DNA of 64,000 nt, taken from positions 447,585 through 511,584 of the forward strand of contig MNCI01020931.1 of the NCBI GenBank assembly GCA_015680685.1, read 5' to 3'. Source of the stretch: Gnetum montanum. Lineage: Eukaryota > Streptophyta > Gnetopsida > Gnetales > Gnetaceae. The notes below the pieces were generated by a model, which ran no database searches, was not told the origin of the DNA, and worked only from the letters and a program-made list of their open reading frames with translations. Each line of letters starts with the position of its first letter. Within the stretch, counting starts at the first letter, position 1. The position numbers and the translations under genes are program-made. Below, one piece after another: positions 1 through 12,699 of the stretch.

Positions 1-1079
1 ATTCAAACCAAGTCTAGACCACATTCTAGTAACATCACATTATTTCATCTCTTGGTGTTACAATCATAAGACTATCAATGTTACAAGGAGTATTGTCACT
101 TGGTGTATTTTCCAAGGAAGGAGTTTATTCATAGCACTTTATTTTTTTTTTTTTACCTTTCTGAGAAGCCTCCTACCTTTAGGCATGGGTAACATGTCAT
201 TCTAGTGGGACCCCCAAAAACTTATTTTGTGCCCTTTATTTGTTATTTGTGTCAACCTTTTTAAGGTAGCACTTATTTTACTCTTAGTCCCATCCTTCCT
301 TAGATCTAAATAGATATAACACAACCTTAGTAACACAATAGAACTTATAATAATAATCCAAAAAGCATCCACAAGTCTCCTTGATGTCATATCCTTTACA
401 TTCCAACGTAGGTCTTCACTTTTCTATCTAAGCATAGTGATCACAAGTTTAGTCTTAGTTTGATGATGGAAAGAATATCATTATGGCCATGGTAAGAACC
501 TCTTATTAATGGAATGGATGGATGGATGATGTGGGTTCATTGTGCAAATAATCAATCTCTTATGATTTGATAACATAGGAAAATCTTCACCTTATTGGGC
601 TACATCTTACCTTTATTTTCATGTATTTCATTAATGATCAAAGATTATTTACAAAGGGTTTAAAACAAAGTATGAAAGAAATAGGAAAGATGGTAAAAAA
701 TTATGAAAAAGTATAAATAATGAAAAATGTTAAAAAATTTAAAGAATGTGAAAAATTGAAGAAATGAAAAAAGTATAAAAGAATAAGAAAATTGTGAAAG
801 AATGTGAAAAATGAAAAGAATTGTAAAACAAAGAAAATAGAAAAATCAAAAAGGTGCCTACGGTTACAAATGGACACCTCAACAACTATTATGAAGATCA
901 AGAAAATGAAAGATAGAACAAGTGGAAGACTGGTGAGTAGGTTGGGTGGATTTCTTTGAGTACTCATAATATGATTCAATTTGTTGGATGTTGATAAGGA
1001 TAAGCTTATGTAGACTAGATGGGTGATGAATATTTAAGGCACTAGATAGACACATGGTGTGTCCTATGTATGACCCCTC
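1..1079 (-). mobile_element. Gypsy element A, region downstream of integrase
   Basis: Noncoding DNA that follows the integrase on the minus strand. It holds a long purine-rich, A-rich tract at about 660-840 (T-rich on the coding strand) and a small GGAT repeat near 515-530. The same order of pieces recurs beside the integrase copy near the right edge (61640-62340), including a shared stretch around TTTAGGCATGG at 178-188, so this is a conserved 3' part of the element and not host DNA. No LTR is visible before the window starts, so the 3' end of the element probably lies outside. Confidence 0.55.
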
Positions 1080-2215
1080 CTAAAGTGTCTGAAATTTAGC
1101 CTTTTTGGGTAAATTACTAGGATTGTAATAGAGGACCTTATCACCCAATTGTATGGTTACATTTCTTAACCGTGAATCATGCCTAAGTTTGGAATATTTC
1201 TTGTGGACTTCACTACCCATAAGTGCTACTTGTCTATTTTCATCTAAAACATTCAAATTCATTAAATGTTCCTTTTTTGCTAAACTCAAATCAAGGTCAA
1301 GTTTACTAGTAATAGCTAAAGTATGAAACTTTGCCTAGATTGTAAGTGTTGGTAACTTTTCATAGACTAACTCATATGGGATGTACCGTATAGGTAATTT
1401 CCAGGATGTTCTATAGGCCCATAGAGCATTGTTTAATTTCATACTCCAATCACATCTAAACCTACTAACCATCCTAGTAACTATTCTAGTAATTTCATGA
1501 TTAGTAACTTTAGCTTGACCATTTGCTTTGGGATGATATGGTGTTGTTAATTTATGGTTGACCCAAAGTTGTTGCATGAGCTTCTTATAGGTAGCATTGG
1601 TGAAGCAGGTTCCATTATCTGATATTAGCATTCTAAGTACTCTAAATCGATTTACCACATGTTGTTGGAAAAACTTGGTAGTTGTTTTTGCTATACAATC
1701 TTTTACTATTGTTGCCTCTGCTCACGTTTTGCAATAATCCATAGTCACAATAATTTATGCTTTTCCATTTGACATTGGTTGAATAGATCCCATGAAATCA
1801 GTTTCCCAAATATCTAAAGATTCCAACAATTGTATCTAGTGTTGTCTAGCTGTAATTCCTCCATTTCTTTGGCAACATTCACATGATTGGATAAAAGCGT
1901 ATGCATCTCTAAACAGAGTAGGCTAGAAGTAGCCTACAATCAATAATTTAAGTGTTGTTCTATACCCTACATAGTAGCCACCACATGGACCTTCATGTGC
2001 ATCTTGTAATACCCTTTTCTAGTCATGATTAGGTACACACCATCTAACAAGCCCATCTACACAAAATTTGTACAGGTTACCATTTATTTCCATGCATTGT
2101 TTAGCTTTGTGAAGGAATTGTTCACATTGTTTTTTATTCCATTCAATAGGAAGCTCTTGTATGGTGAGATATGTTAGGTAATCTACTATCCATGGCTATT
2201 TTATTGAACTTACAA
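1080..2215 (-). pseudogene. Ty3/Gypsy integrase (decayed), element A
   Basis: Integrase of an LTR retrotransposon, which would insert the cDNA into chromosomes. Reading on minus: a zinc-binding type start with DAHEGPCGG (about 1985-2010), the catalytic core with SDNGTCFTN (about 1600-1625) and YHPKANGQAKVTN (about 1495-1535), then PYELVYEKLP and a C-terminal LGDKVLYYNP segment (about 1110-1150). The third catalytic acidic residue, normally Glu in GQAEVTN, reads Lys here. Stop codons and frame breaks are scattered, so the protein is dead. It follows RT/RNase H in the order usual for Gypsy (RT-RH-INT). The same domain recurs at 62394-63500. Confidence 0.85.
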
Positions 2216-3500
2216 CCTTTGTTGTTCAAGTAAAGAGCAGAAAATTGGTATGATAAGGGTTCTACTCAATTGTCTACGTCCCATTCCAACCTTGATCAAT
2301 GATTAGCTACTACATTTTCTATTTCTTTTTTTATCAATCATTGTGATGTTAAAATCTTGAAGAATCACAAGCCATCTTATCACTCTAAGATTGACTGTTG
2401 GCTTGTTCATTAAAAAATTGGATGGCACTATGGTTTGTGCGAACATAGATCTAGTAACTGAGCACATAATGTCTGAATTTTTCAAGTGCATACACCACAT
2501 CCATAAGCTCCTTTTCAGTTGTGATGTAGTTTAATTATTCTTTGGTGATGCTCCTACTTTCACAATGTATGTAGTATGGTCTCTTTTGATTATCAAGTTA
2601 TGTTAGGACTACACCAAGTGCATAGTTGGAGGCATTAGTTATGATATGAAAAGACCTTGATCAATCTAGGTATTGGAGGATTTGTGTGTCAACTAACTTC
2701 TATTTCAAATTTTTGAACACCTTTTTTCATGACTCAATCCTCTCAAAAGGTGTATCCTTCTTTGTGAGTTCTACCAACAATTTGGCTATTTTCAAGAAGT
2801 TTCAATAAATCTTATGTAGTATCACGTATGGCCAAAAAAGGATCTTACATCTTTTATTGTCTATAGCCTTTGAGTGATATTTTGGATGGCTATTTTTTTC
2901 AAGGTCTACCTCTATATACTTTTGGAAGATTTTGTGTCCAAATACAATGCCTTCCTAGACCATAAGATGGCTCTTTTGCCAATTGTGCTTTAGATTAGTT
3001 TCAACACATCTTTTAAGTACTTACTCCAACCGAACCATGGCTTGTTTGAAATCTAGCACAAATGTGGAGAAATCATCCATGAAAACTTTAGTACCATTGT
3101 CTATATGCTTTTGGAAGATGGATTAAACCAGTCTCTGGAAGGTTGCTAATGCATTGCATAGACCAAATGACATTTTTCTATAAGCAAACGTTTCCCATGA
3201 ACTAGTGAATGTGGTTTCCTCTTGGTCCTCAAGTGTGATGCGGATTTGATTTATCCATTGTACCCATCCAAAAAACCATAGTACTCATGTCCTAAAATTG
3301 TATCCAAGACTTTATCAACAAAGGACAATAGAAAATGATCCTTAAGTGTGGCTAAGTTCAACAACCGAAAGTTGATGAAAATGCACCAGTTGCCTTCCTT
3401 CATTGGAACTATTACCAAAGGGCTTACCCATTCACTATCTACAATTGGATAAATGAATTTTGCCTTTATCAACTTTTCCAATTCTTGCTTGACTACCTCT
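2216..3500 (-). pseudogene. Ty3/Gypsy reverse transcriptase and RNase H (decayed), element A
   Basis: Reverse transcriptase and RNase H of a Gypsy polyprotein. Visible on minus are the entry motif YPIVDSEWVSPLVIVP (about 3400-3450), KDHFLLSF and GHEYYGFLDGYNG (3251-3345), the MSFGLCNALATFQ segment (about 3130-3175), the catalytic FMDD motif at 3069-3083, and the RNase H end with LRVIRWLVILQDFNITMIDK (about 2330-2390), a form typical of Tat/Athila-like lineages. Several in-frame stops break it. Known family role: copying element RNA into DNA in virus-like particles; here it is a relic. Confidence 0.87.
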
Positions 3501-4540
3501 TTGAGTTTAGGATTAAGTCTTCATTGAGGTTGGCATTTTGGTTTGACTACAAGATCAGTGTAGATCCAATGTTGACAAATTTATGAATCAATTCCTGTGA
3601 TCTCATCATAAAACCATGCAAATGTTGTGGTCCATCTATTGAGCACTTCTAGTAGTTTTCCTATTTGTTCCTTATCTATTTTGGCATTGATAATTACTGG
3701 CTTCTTGTTGCTCAGAAATGTGTATTCTAATGTTGCTAGTAGGGCATTCAATTCTAGTGATTCTAGTTCCATTATGTCTGGGATTTTCAAGTATTCCTAG
3801 TCTATTTCTTCCTCCTGATTATTTTGAAGGTAAGAGTGTTATTTTCTTAATTGTTCCAAATTATCTATTTCTACCATGTAGGTACTGATGATCTATTCTT
3901 CTAGCTCCATGTACTTATTAGGTTGGGTTTCTTCATTGGTAATTAGCCATTAGGTGCCCTCTTGTTGGGTGGTTGCTGTATATAGGAAATTTTGCACACA
4001 ACTTGTTTCTACACATCGATTGCATGCCTTAGTCTCTTTTCATTTAATGGACCAAATTCTTTGCATTCAATTGCACCTGTGACCATTGTATGCAATACAT
4101 GGAACCCTTTGTTTGTGTATGATTTCAACTTCATCTTCCTTGGAAATCTCCAAGGATAAATCAAAAATTCCAATCTTAGCATCCATGATGCTAAGCCAAG
4201 CTCTTCCCATCATAATTCAGAACTCTCCCTTATTTTTCTCCACATGAATTACTAGAAAATTAGTGGGATAGGACCAGCCACTAATTGTGGTAATCACATC
4301 ATCTACCTATCCAAGTGGAATAGTGATTGATTGGTCTACAAACACTAAATAGATGTTACCTTTTTTTAGTGATGGGAGGTTCTAGGCCTAGTACATGTCT
4401 TGAGATATCAAATTTACTCCAGACCCAAAATCAAATAGAGCTTTGCATGATTTTTATCTCACTATTTAGAAATAAATCAAGGAACTTCTTAGATCGGTTT
4501 GTTTCTATGAAAGAGCCCTTTCCTTGATATAAATAGTTAC
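3501..4540 (-). pseudogene. Ty3/Gypsy protease and linker (decayed), element A
   Basis: Region between RT and gag on minus. The aspartic protease active-site motif reads LFDFGSGVNLIS at about 4400-4440, a changed form of the usual D-[LT]-G-[AS] signature. Nearer RT, at 3581-3790, lies a segment (EYTFLSNKKPVIINA, then TTFAWFYDEITGI) that matches the linker found between protease and RT in Athila/Tat-type elements. Multiple stops. It would have cut the gag-pol precursor. Confidence 0.7.
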
Positions 4541-7051
4541 TATTTGTGTGAGCATGATAGTTGTGACATTTGGACTTGATGAAGTTGAAAGCTTAGTGCA
4601 TTGGAAATGACTTGATGTGAATGGGATGGAGTTAGATGTGTTCCCCATCTACTGAGTCTTCTCTGGGCTCATTCTAAAGAATGGTCATTTCTTGGATTGA
4701 GACTCATAAGTAACCTTTCTCTCATGTGTATTAACTACCCTTGTAGCATTTTTTGGCTAAGGTTGTCATGACAAGTTCCCCTGCATAATAGGAGATGGCA
4801 CTAGTGAAAGAGAACTAAAGTGTTGAGTAGTAGGTCTAGCTATTGGTGGATTCACGTATAAGTTGGAATCAATCCTTGGTGACGTCGATCTATAGTATTT
4901 TTCTAAATACTATGGTGGGATTTGAACATTTGCACAATTAGGCAAGACTAGATCTTGGACATAGTATCCATAAGAATCATGTTATCGATGTGGATACTAT
5001 TGGCATAGTGATGGCATGGCCCATGATTGCAATTGCTACCATTGTTGCTAATAGTGCTCCTACAACTGCAACAAGGCTCCACTAGGATAGTACATTGGTT
5101 GAGGTTATCATCTGTAGTTACCTTGAGGATAAGGTAACTGTCTGGGCATTTGCTTTTGAACAAATCATGGGTTAAGTGCATATGCCCCAGTTTTTTATAG
5201 ATGTACCATGACTGGACAACATCCCTTAGGATGTTCATTTTAGCACATAGTGCAACCTTCATCATATGTGAAGCTGGTGTTTGAGTACCTAGCTACTGAA
5301 GCAACTTTGCCATTTTTTCCAAATTCCTTCTTCTTCTTTTTGTCTCTACCTCTATTGAGCACTTGTTCTACTATTTCCTCCACAATCATTAGTGCTATTG
5401 TACATCGTTCATCTACTGAATCCCACATTTTCACTTCCTGTGCTACTACATTGACAAAAAATTTCTAAGTAGTGTCTCTTTCCTGATGACCTCGTCTAAG
5501 GTTTCTTCCTCTTGGGTATTACATACTCATGCATCTCTTTTCTAGATTTATGGATCCCTATTGTATTCTTCAGCTAATTCCCTTTTTCTAAGTTCTTCTT
5601 CTTCTTTTCCCACTTGATCAATTAGTCTTTAAATCCAATGGGTGGTTAATTCTAATAGTCTTCCTTGGGAATAAACCCCAAGGATCTATCTTGTTTGCTT
5701 CTCAACCCATCTATGATGTGCCTTAGTTGTTTCTTTGATGAAAATCAATGGCCTAGGCATCTATGTAATAATGAATAATATCTACCCATTGCTACATCAA
5801 GAGTCTCATGAGTCCCTTGTTTCCAATTCTAGATTTACTTTCTTAGGTTTGACACTTGTGAATATGTCTGATATTTTTCATTAAAAATTTCAAGCATGGT
5901 ACTCTAGCATTTTATGGATACAAGTTCTAGTGACCTATACTAGCTTTTCGCTTCCTTCACTAGTCTTCTAGGAAACAACTTTAATTTCTGTCAATCACTC
6001 TCTATATTTTGAAGGGCACAAGCATTGTGGAATGCTCGAAGGTGATGTTGAGGATCAACATTACAACCTCCTTCAAATTGGGGCATGTTATTCATATCTA
6101 GTCATTTGATTTGGCTATCTCACACATGCCTAGTTGGTATGTAAATAGCTTCCTAAATGTTGATCATGTTCTAGGTTACCATAATATGTTCATCATCATG
6201 ATCAGGTTCATAAGCTTTGTGGTAGTAGTAACCCCTTCTATGCTCATGCCTCTTTTGATCCCCTATTCTCTCTTTGTATCTCTTTCTTCCATATTTCTCA
6301 TCTTTTGAATCAGAATACCTTGAGTATCAGTCATGCTGAGCATGAGCTCTTCTCTTTTCCCTATCAAAAACTTGGTACTTGTATTTTCTCCTATCATAGT
6401 CCTCTAATAATCATGATGAAGCAAAGGAGGTAGTAGGAGAATAGTGTTGGTTGGTTCTCCTTTCATGACTCTTGTGAGTTTCCTTGTAGGACTTACCAAG
6501 ATCCCTTAGCCTAGAGTCCCACTTGTATCTTGAGTTAGTAGCCTCTCCCTTATGTGGCTCTATCAAAGTAGAGTGAAATTGGGCTTTGATAGGTTCTTCT
6601 AATCTAATGATAGGTGTCTTTGATGGCTCCTCATGGTTCTAGTGGAGTTGTTCTGAAATGAACTGATTAGAATCAAGCTCTTCTATGATAATAGATACAT
6701 TGGCTTGTTTCCCTTTGGCATGAACATCCTTGATTTCCATAGCAGCATCTCTTTTTATTTGCTCCCGTATAGGTTCGAGGGTCTAGTTATGTGTTGAGTC
6801 ACATTATACTCTTCTTAAATCTGGTCCAAGTGCAATCCTTTTACAGCAATTTGTAGCATTTTCAATGTTGCATGTTCGGGAGGTAGAACTATGTTGCCTT
6901 GCATATCTCTCCACCTAATTTATCTATCTTGATAAAATATGAAGGTGAAGTCTAGTGTTTGCATTGACATTCCCTAGTCTTCTTCATTAGCAATTCTATC
7001 ACTACTCCTTATTTCCTTGGTAGGTGATAGTTAATCATTATGTGAAGCCAT
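4541..7051 (-). pseudogene. Ty3/Gypsy gag (decayed), element A
   Basis: Structural capsid gene of element A. The likely start is the ATG on minus at 7051, about 120 bases after the primer-binding site. A gag capsid domain lies at about 5640-6110 on minus; its segments EIFNEKYQTYSQVS and LKLFP correspond closely to the gag of element B at 43500-43700 (EVFNEKYQTYARVS). A zinc-knuckle-like segment (CTMC followed by HPKGCC) sits near 5200-5260, and the same segment in element B is CNICLYDHPKGQCP. Many stop codons. Several short open stretches on either strand here are fragments or shadows of this gene. Confidence 0.78.
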
Positions 7052-7168
7052 GCTATTGTTTCTTGGCGGTTTGTGTTAAGTGTGCTTTTTATTAAGGTTG
7101 TAAAGATTATAGTTAGGTTTTGATACAATGAATTTTGGAAAATTAATTACTTAGTATAACATTGACTT

Positions 7169-7188
7169 ATCCTAGGTAAGAATGCCAA
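7169..7188 (-). promoter_or_regulatory. Primer-binding site, tRNA-Asp type, element A
   Basis: Directly after the LTR end CTCATCA on minus comes T followed by TGGCATTCTTACCTAGGAT. It matches 12 of 19 positions of TGGCGCCGTTGCCGGGGAT, the complement of the 3' end of plant tRNA-Asp, and most differences are C-to-T or G-to-A changes. Its position exactly at the LTR edge supports the call. Element B has a better-preserved version. Confidence 0.6.
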
Positions 7189-8060
7189 TGATGAGTGATG
7201 GAGTATCCAACAACTAATCATATGAGATACAAGTGTTCACACGCAATCCTGGTCAAACTTCACAAATAAGGAAATGTGATTATACCAATAATTAGTTAGC
7301 ATTCATGATTTTTGTCTCCCCACATGAGCTAGTAAAATTAGTGCATATGGTTTAACTCACATTGAGGTATATGATATTGATGTTGTTTTGGCCATTAAGC
7401 TCCAAGTAAACATGAAGTGAAAGTAAGGGTTTCTAAATCTAAGTGACAGTAAAACAAATCTAAACTAGCCTATGTGATGAGTAGCTAGTCTTGATCTTTT
7501 AGTTACACCTTGGACTTCATGCAACAACTACTAGGATTACCAAGTACTACACTACTAGGTGTACCAAGTGATAGTACTACTGGGTTACCAGGTAGTTACA
7601 CTTATGTGATCGAGATTAGTCGTACTCATTTTGCTTAACAACATTAAAAGTAAATTGCAATTAATTGTAATCATTAACTATGAAAATAGTAAATAGTAAT
7701 CTCAATCTTTATCATCGATCATGCAATGCATCCAAGTACATCACACTCAAATAAAGATTTCATTCAATTACAAAACATCATAGTACAGTCACACATTGCT
7801 AAGTACTAAATTCAAGAAAACAAACTAAAAGAGTTCTATTACTAATCTATCAAATCTACTATGGATTCGTGAGTCCAAGTGTTGCTTATATAAGCTTGCA
7901 CACACCCTGTAATATCGTTTATATGATAATGTATGCTAAAATATGATAACATATCTACGACATCATAGATACAATATCATCACTATGATATCGTTGACTT
8001 AAAATGTTTGGATTTATCAATGGTGCTGATGATTAAGTCACATTCTAAGATGTTTTATTA
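7189..8060 (-). repeat. 5' LTR of Gypsy element A
   Basis: LTR on minus, ending CTCATCA at 7189. U5 holds degenerate copies of the GGTAAYCCAGTAG repeat (7520-7600), as in the other LTRs of the window. A TATA-like box (TTATATAA) lies on minus at about 7887-7894, and upstream of it are diverged GATATC-type repeats (7905-8000). The outer end is not sharply defined; I place it by the ~878 bp length of the complete LTR at 49972-50849. It appears to have inserted into an older Copia element. Confidence 0.6.
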
Positions 8061-8861
8061 AGATTATGATTTTAATTTAATTTGAATTATATGATATAAT
8101 GTTTAGTTAGAATTATGGATTTGATATTGGTTGTGGAAGTTGTATTATGTTTTGCCTATTTTCGGTATAGACCAAACCCTTTTTAGATATTGGCTATGTT
8201 ACATTTCATTATGCATTTGTTAGTTTCATCTATTTATGCAACATTGGTGCCCAATGCCTATTGGATGTAACTATAATTGGATTATCATATCTATCTCATG
8301 TTGTTTCATTAGATCATAATTGACATTCTAATGTTGCAATTATTATTGTTTTAATTTTTTTGCTATTATTTTCATGCCATTGTGATTATTAACTTTGGGC
8401 TTGGATAATTAAGTTATGTCTTATTTTGATAGTATATAGGTTAGGTTAGGCTTAGCCTGGTTAGCAGGATGTTGCAAAATTAGACCAAGATTTTAAATAC
8501 CCATAACAAAAAATTGAAAACCCACAAAAATATTGGTGTACACAACTAATTTTAGAGTATGCACAAAATGTAAGGAGTATCCAAAACCAATTTGAGTAAA
8601 TATAAATCAAAAATAAAACAAGTCTTAGCTTAATCAAGATAATGGGTTTCAAAAATAGGTGAAATTATTAAAATCCAATTCAATTGATCTTAATTCTAGG
8701 AAAAAGGAATTTTCTTAAAACTCTAAGAAGATTAAGCTAGATCAAAACCCAAATGAAAAATTTCATACAATTAAAGGGTGAGAGTAAAGTGAACATTATC
8801 CAATCTAGGAATTGAAGTGAGAAGGCTACATTTCCATGGTTGAATTACTCCAAGAATCAAA
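8061..8861 (-). other. Internal DNA of a Copia-type element, no coding recognised
   Basis: AT-rich stretch lying downstream, on minus, of a Copia-type primer-binding site. It should be the untranslated leader and early gag region of that element. No recognisable protein segment is seen on either strand; the open stretch at 8461-8652 is not convincing. Confidence 0.35.
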
Positions 8862-8874
8862 CACTCTAATACCA
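8862..8874 (-). promoter_or_regulatory. Primer-binding site, initiator-tRNA-Met type (Copia)
   Basis: On minus the sequence is TGGTATTAGAGTG, one or two changes from TGGTATCAGAGC, the primer-binding site typical of plant Copia elements. It follows an LTR-like segment with a TATA box at the expected side. Confidence 0.65.
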
Positions 8875-9700
8875 ATTTGGTGCAAGCCCCATGCATAATA
8901 AGTACCAAATTCCCTTAGAACCTAACTTTAATGGATTTAAAAGAGAATAAAACATGAACAAGATAGACCAATTTTTTATTCAATGCCAAAATCAAAATGG
9001 AAGTACGACATAATCAAGGATCTAGAATAAGACCCAAGATAATTCTCTTTCAATCTCATAATCCTTAAGGAAAATACTCAAGGTGAGCAACTCAATGAGA
9101 CTCAACAATTAATACAATCTTCTCCTCTGAAAAGCTTTAAATGTTATGGTAGATAGGGCTTGAACACTATTGAAGCATTTTTGATCTTTATATAGCCTTA
9201 AGTGACCATTTTTCTACCTCTCAAACTTTGTGCTTTTTAAAATTTTAATATTTTATTGAGACTATGAGTGCATACAAGTCACAGTAGATTGCATCTCATA
9301 GATTACAATGAGATTATGGCTCATAACCCTTCATACTAGTAAACCATGTGAATTTCTTATTATTGTTTCTCCCTAGAGTACAACAAGACTATGACAATTA
9401 GTAGCTTGCAATTTGTTGATTGTGATCAAACCATAGTTTACACTCTTTGATTATGGCCTCCTATTATCGCATTAGTTTCATACTCTATTGTAGAATATCA
9501 AACATGATAAATTTTCCCTCGGGTGGGCCACTGTAGTAGATTGCAATTAGTAGTTGAAGATTGCGGCCTCCTACAACTCATAGTAGCCTTGTACTTGGCT
9601 ACTTGACCCATATAAACATCACAATTGACTCTAAAGAAAATTACACATAATTATTCGACTCCTAAGAACACTAAGGATGCAAAATATGACAAAGAGGTGG
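8875..9700 (-). repeat. Copia-type 5' LTR relic
   Basis: Region upstream on minus of the tRNA-Met-type primer-binding site. A TATA box (CTATATAAAG) lies on minus at 9186-9195, about 310 bases before the LTR end, a spacing fitting an LTR promoter plus R/U5. The outer boundary is estimated only. No partner LTR was found. Confidence 0.5.
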
Positions 9701-10200
9701 GTTGATGTCTTCATCATTAAGTCATGAAAGGAAGATATGATGATTAGAGAATGTTGAGTATTTATGATAATAATACATATATGACATTGAGCAAGATTAT
9801 GCTATTTTGGTTTGACAGTAATGGGATGAGTGGGCTTGTTTATATTATATTGATTATATGATGGTTTTAATGGTTACTTATAGTATGCTTATATGTTGAC
9901 ATGTGTTATGCAAAATGTATATCCTTGTGAGATGGCTTCTAACTTCATGGTTCTATCTCTAAGCTATATAAGAAGTATTTATCATATATTTCATACTTAG
10001 TAATATAAAATTATTTTATTTACAAGTTAAGTTAAGGAAAACTAGAGTTTTGTTGATAAGTAGCCTACAAAGTATAAACTAGGATATATTTAATACTTGA
10101 AGAGTTGGTTATTATGTTCTCCATACTAGTTATATTTGTACATACCCTTTGGTTGATGCTAATGCATTTTGTTAATGATAAGAACTATTAGAAAAATATA
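9701..10200. other. No recognisable feature
   Basis: AT-rich DNA. I see no coding signal, RNA gene or clear repeat here. Confidence 0.4.
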
Positions 10201-10945
10201 ACATGTAAGAATGTCAAAATTTATTCATTTCAATAATTACTGGATTTAATATCAATATTTGTGGAAAAATTAATTAATCACACTCGATATTGTAAAATCA
10301 TTAGAGCCCTCATGTACCTACCAAATACAAGATTAGATATCAAGTTTTCTATAAACCAACTTCTTGTTGCAATGCAAAGACCAAATTATCACCATATGAA
10401 AGTAGTCTTTTTATGGCCTAATCTTCAAATTCATTTCTATAAAGATCTTATAGGTTTAGGAAAATGTCAAATGGAGAGGAAATAATATTGATTGTGGTTC
10501 CAAAACAAGGGTTTTAATCCAATTATACGAAAATCCTACAAATTGGTGAAGTAGTAAATAACAAGTTATGTCCTTATCATCCATAGAAGTATAGTGCTAT
10601 GCCTTATGTAAAATAGTCGAAGATGTTATGTGGATTAAACAATTTCTTATGGATATTAGGATAATAATACCTAAACTCATTATTATTCATTGTAATAATC
10701 AAGCAGTAATCAAGGTCACATAGAATCCAATTTAAAAGTCTTTATGTAATCAACAATTAATATTTAAAAGTCTTTACGAAATCATAAAAAGTCAAAATTT
10801 TTATCTTAAGAAAGTGAGTTGGGATTCTTCAAGTAGGTTAAAGGTTTGGCTAGAGTTCATTTAAAGTAAGTCAAGTACAAGGTGTGCAATTTCTCTAAAA
10901 GAAATTACCATTACAACCAAAAGGTTAACAAGATAAGAATTTACA
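10201..10945 (+). pseudogene. Ty1/Copia reverse transcriptase end and RNase H (decayed)
   Basis: The plus strand encodes the tail of a Copia polyprotein. The open part at 10261-10485 has the pattern I-RALMYLPNTRLDIKFSIN followed by AMQRPNYHHMK, which matches the conserved Copia stretch between RT and RNase H (usual form SLMYL-ATRPDI-F). Further on, interrupted by stops, are LSSIEV-CYALCKIVEDVMWIKQFL (10570-10660) and IIHCNNQAVIKVT (10680-10725), the RNase H core. It lies on the strand opposite to the Copia LTR at 8875-9700, so the two need not belong to one element. Confidence 0.85.
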
Positions 10946-11499
10946 ATAGCAATTTTGAAGATCTAAGAGATCTTCTTTTATTGTACAAATTGAATAAATT
11001 TGAGTTTGCTACATTAATAATATGATATTTTTCATTTACTTTTCTATAATTTTATTAGATAACTAAAATTTAACACTTTGTACAACTAATAAAAATTAAT
11101 GAATTCTACCATTTTATATTACATATATATGGGCAAAAAACCCAAATTCATACATGCAAATGAATTTACGCATTTGAGAACTTATTGGAGCATATGCTTA
11201 TGTGAAAATGTGCATAAGTAGTTGCATATATGCAACTAATAAATTTTTTTTTTCTTTTACTTTATAACCATGGTACTTGCTTATAAAGCCTAATAGGGTT
11301 AGTTCATGTGTGCATATATTAAAATATAAAGATAAATATTCATCAATTACATAGCATCACATAGTTATAATCAACTACCATAGATAAAGCCATGAAGTTA
11401 AGCATATATCAAACCACATAAGAATTAATGAGACTCTAGATATATTAGCATATTACAAGATTTGAATACATCACATACAAAAAAAAAACAAGGTCATCT
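10946..11499. other. No recognisable feature
   Basis: Very AT-rich noncoding stretch, possibly the 3' untranslated part of the preceding Copia relic. No LTR end or polypurine tract could be placed. Confidence 0.35.
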
Positions 11500-12060
11500 A
11501 GAATAGGAATATTAGAATTTTATCTTTCAAAATCTTTCTCTTAGGAGAATTGAGGACAAGTGGTATGTAGATCATCCTCAATTTCTAAGTAGCTTCATGA
11601 GTATCATGCTTATTTTATATAGCCTTTATCATTGGTATCAGTTTGTTCAATTTTGTTTTCATATGATCAACAACCCAAAAACAATCGTTAACAAAAGTTA
11701 CATATAGTTGTAATTTCACATCTTTCCAATTGATCACATGACCTAAATCATAAAGATACTTTTGTAACATAAAAATATGAAACACATCATGAATTTCTTA
11801 AAGTTGTAATAAAAAACTATTTTGATAAGCCACATCACGAACTCTTTTTAGAATCTTAAAAGGTCCAATAAAATAATGTGCCAACTTACTTTTTCAACCA
11901 AATCACATTAATGCCATAAAAAAAGAGGTCTTTTAAAATATATAATCACATACATTAAAATTTAAAAATCTTGTTACATTTGCATAATTGACATAGCAAT
12001 CTTGAGTTGCTTTTAATTTTTCCTTGATGATTTGAGCTAGTTGTATTTCATACATCAAAA
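11500..12060 (-). pseudogene. Chromovirus-type Gypsy integrase C-terminus (decayed)
   Basis: The minus strand encodes the last part of a Gypsy integrase with the GPF/Y module: segments LAHYFIGPFKILKRV (about 11845-11890), IHDVFHIFMLQKYLYD (about 11750-11800) and HVINWKDVKL (about 11725-11750) match the usual pattern, with VFHVSMLRKY as the family form. Upstream segment QDCYVNYAN matches the preceding helix. Stops and frame changes interrupt it. A chromodomain would follow, and a degenerate tail near 11510-11640 may be its remnant. It is a different Gypsy lineage from elements A and B. Confidence 0.8.
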
Positions 12061-12490
12061 TATCTATCCTAATTTGTTGTTGATCTTCTAGATAAAGATT
12101 TAAATTTGAAACTAATGAACTTAGAAGAATGATTTAAAAGAAGACCGTTAATAGCATGTGGTATTACACTATAGGAGAAAAGAAAATCCATTTACATTAA
12201 GTCTAATAAGGATATTTAGCATAAAATCCTACTTATATAAGGATAAAGATAATTACCAAGAGGCTCAATGCTTATCCTTCAAGATAGGGTCCTAGGAGGG
12301 TAGTGGATGAGTAAAAGCCTAATCTCGTTTGAGTCGTTGCACCCAGAATCAAATCCAAGTCTTAGGAATAGAGAAAGAATCACCTTATCCTCACTTTAAG
12401 TGGTGGTCTCTATAAAAGCCTCCTTATATGTTTGTTGAAATTGCAATGCAAATTAAGGTTGGAATTTTTCAAAATCATGTAGAATTTACA
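12061..12490. other. No recognisable feature
   Basis: Noncoding spacer. No family-level match seen. Confidence 0.35.
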
Positions 12491-12645
12491 CTAAGGTGTT
12501 AGCCTATTGGTTAGACTCTTGATTTGGAGGTTCCAAGTTATAGTTTCACTTTAGTGGGTAATGTTAAGTTATAAAGTTCTAATTTAACTATATATATTGG
12601 GGGGTACTTAATTGTTAAAAATAGAAAGTTTTACATTCTAACACC
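12491..12645 (+). repeat. tRNA-derived SINE copy
   Basis: The start AAGGTGTTAGCCTATTGGTT resembles a tRNA A box (TAGCCTAGTGG in better copies), and a B-box-like TATAGTTTCACTT follows about 45 bases later. The tail GGGTAATGTTAAGTTATAA and the TATATATTGGGGGGTAC segment are shared with copies at 34805, 35409, 38320 and 38930. A short GAA repeat follows at 12647-12665. Confidence 0.6.
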
Positions 12646-12699
12646 AAAGAAGAAGAAGAAGAAGACTTATGTGGGACCTCATTTCCTCTTAATATAGGA

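Noticed and set aside
701-979. Phe-rich minus frame as a membrane protein gene
   Set aside because: It is the complement of an A-rich low-complexity tract that recurs beside another integrase relic.
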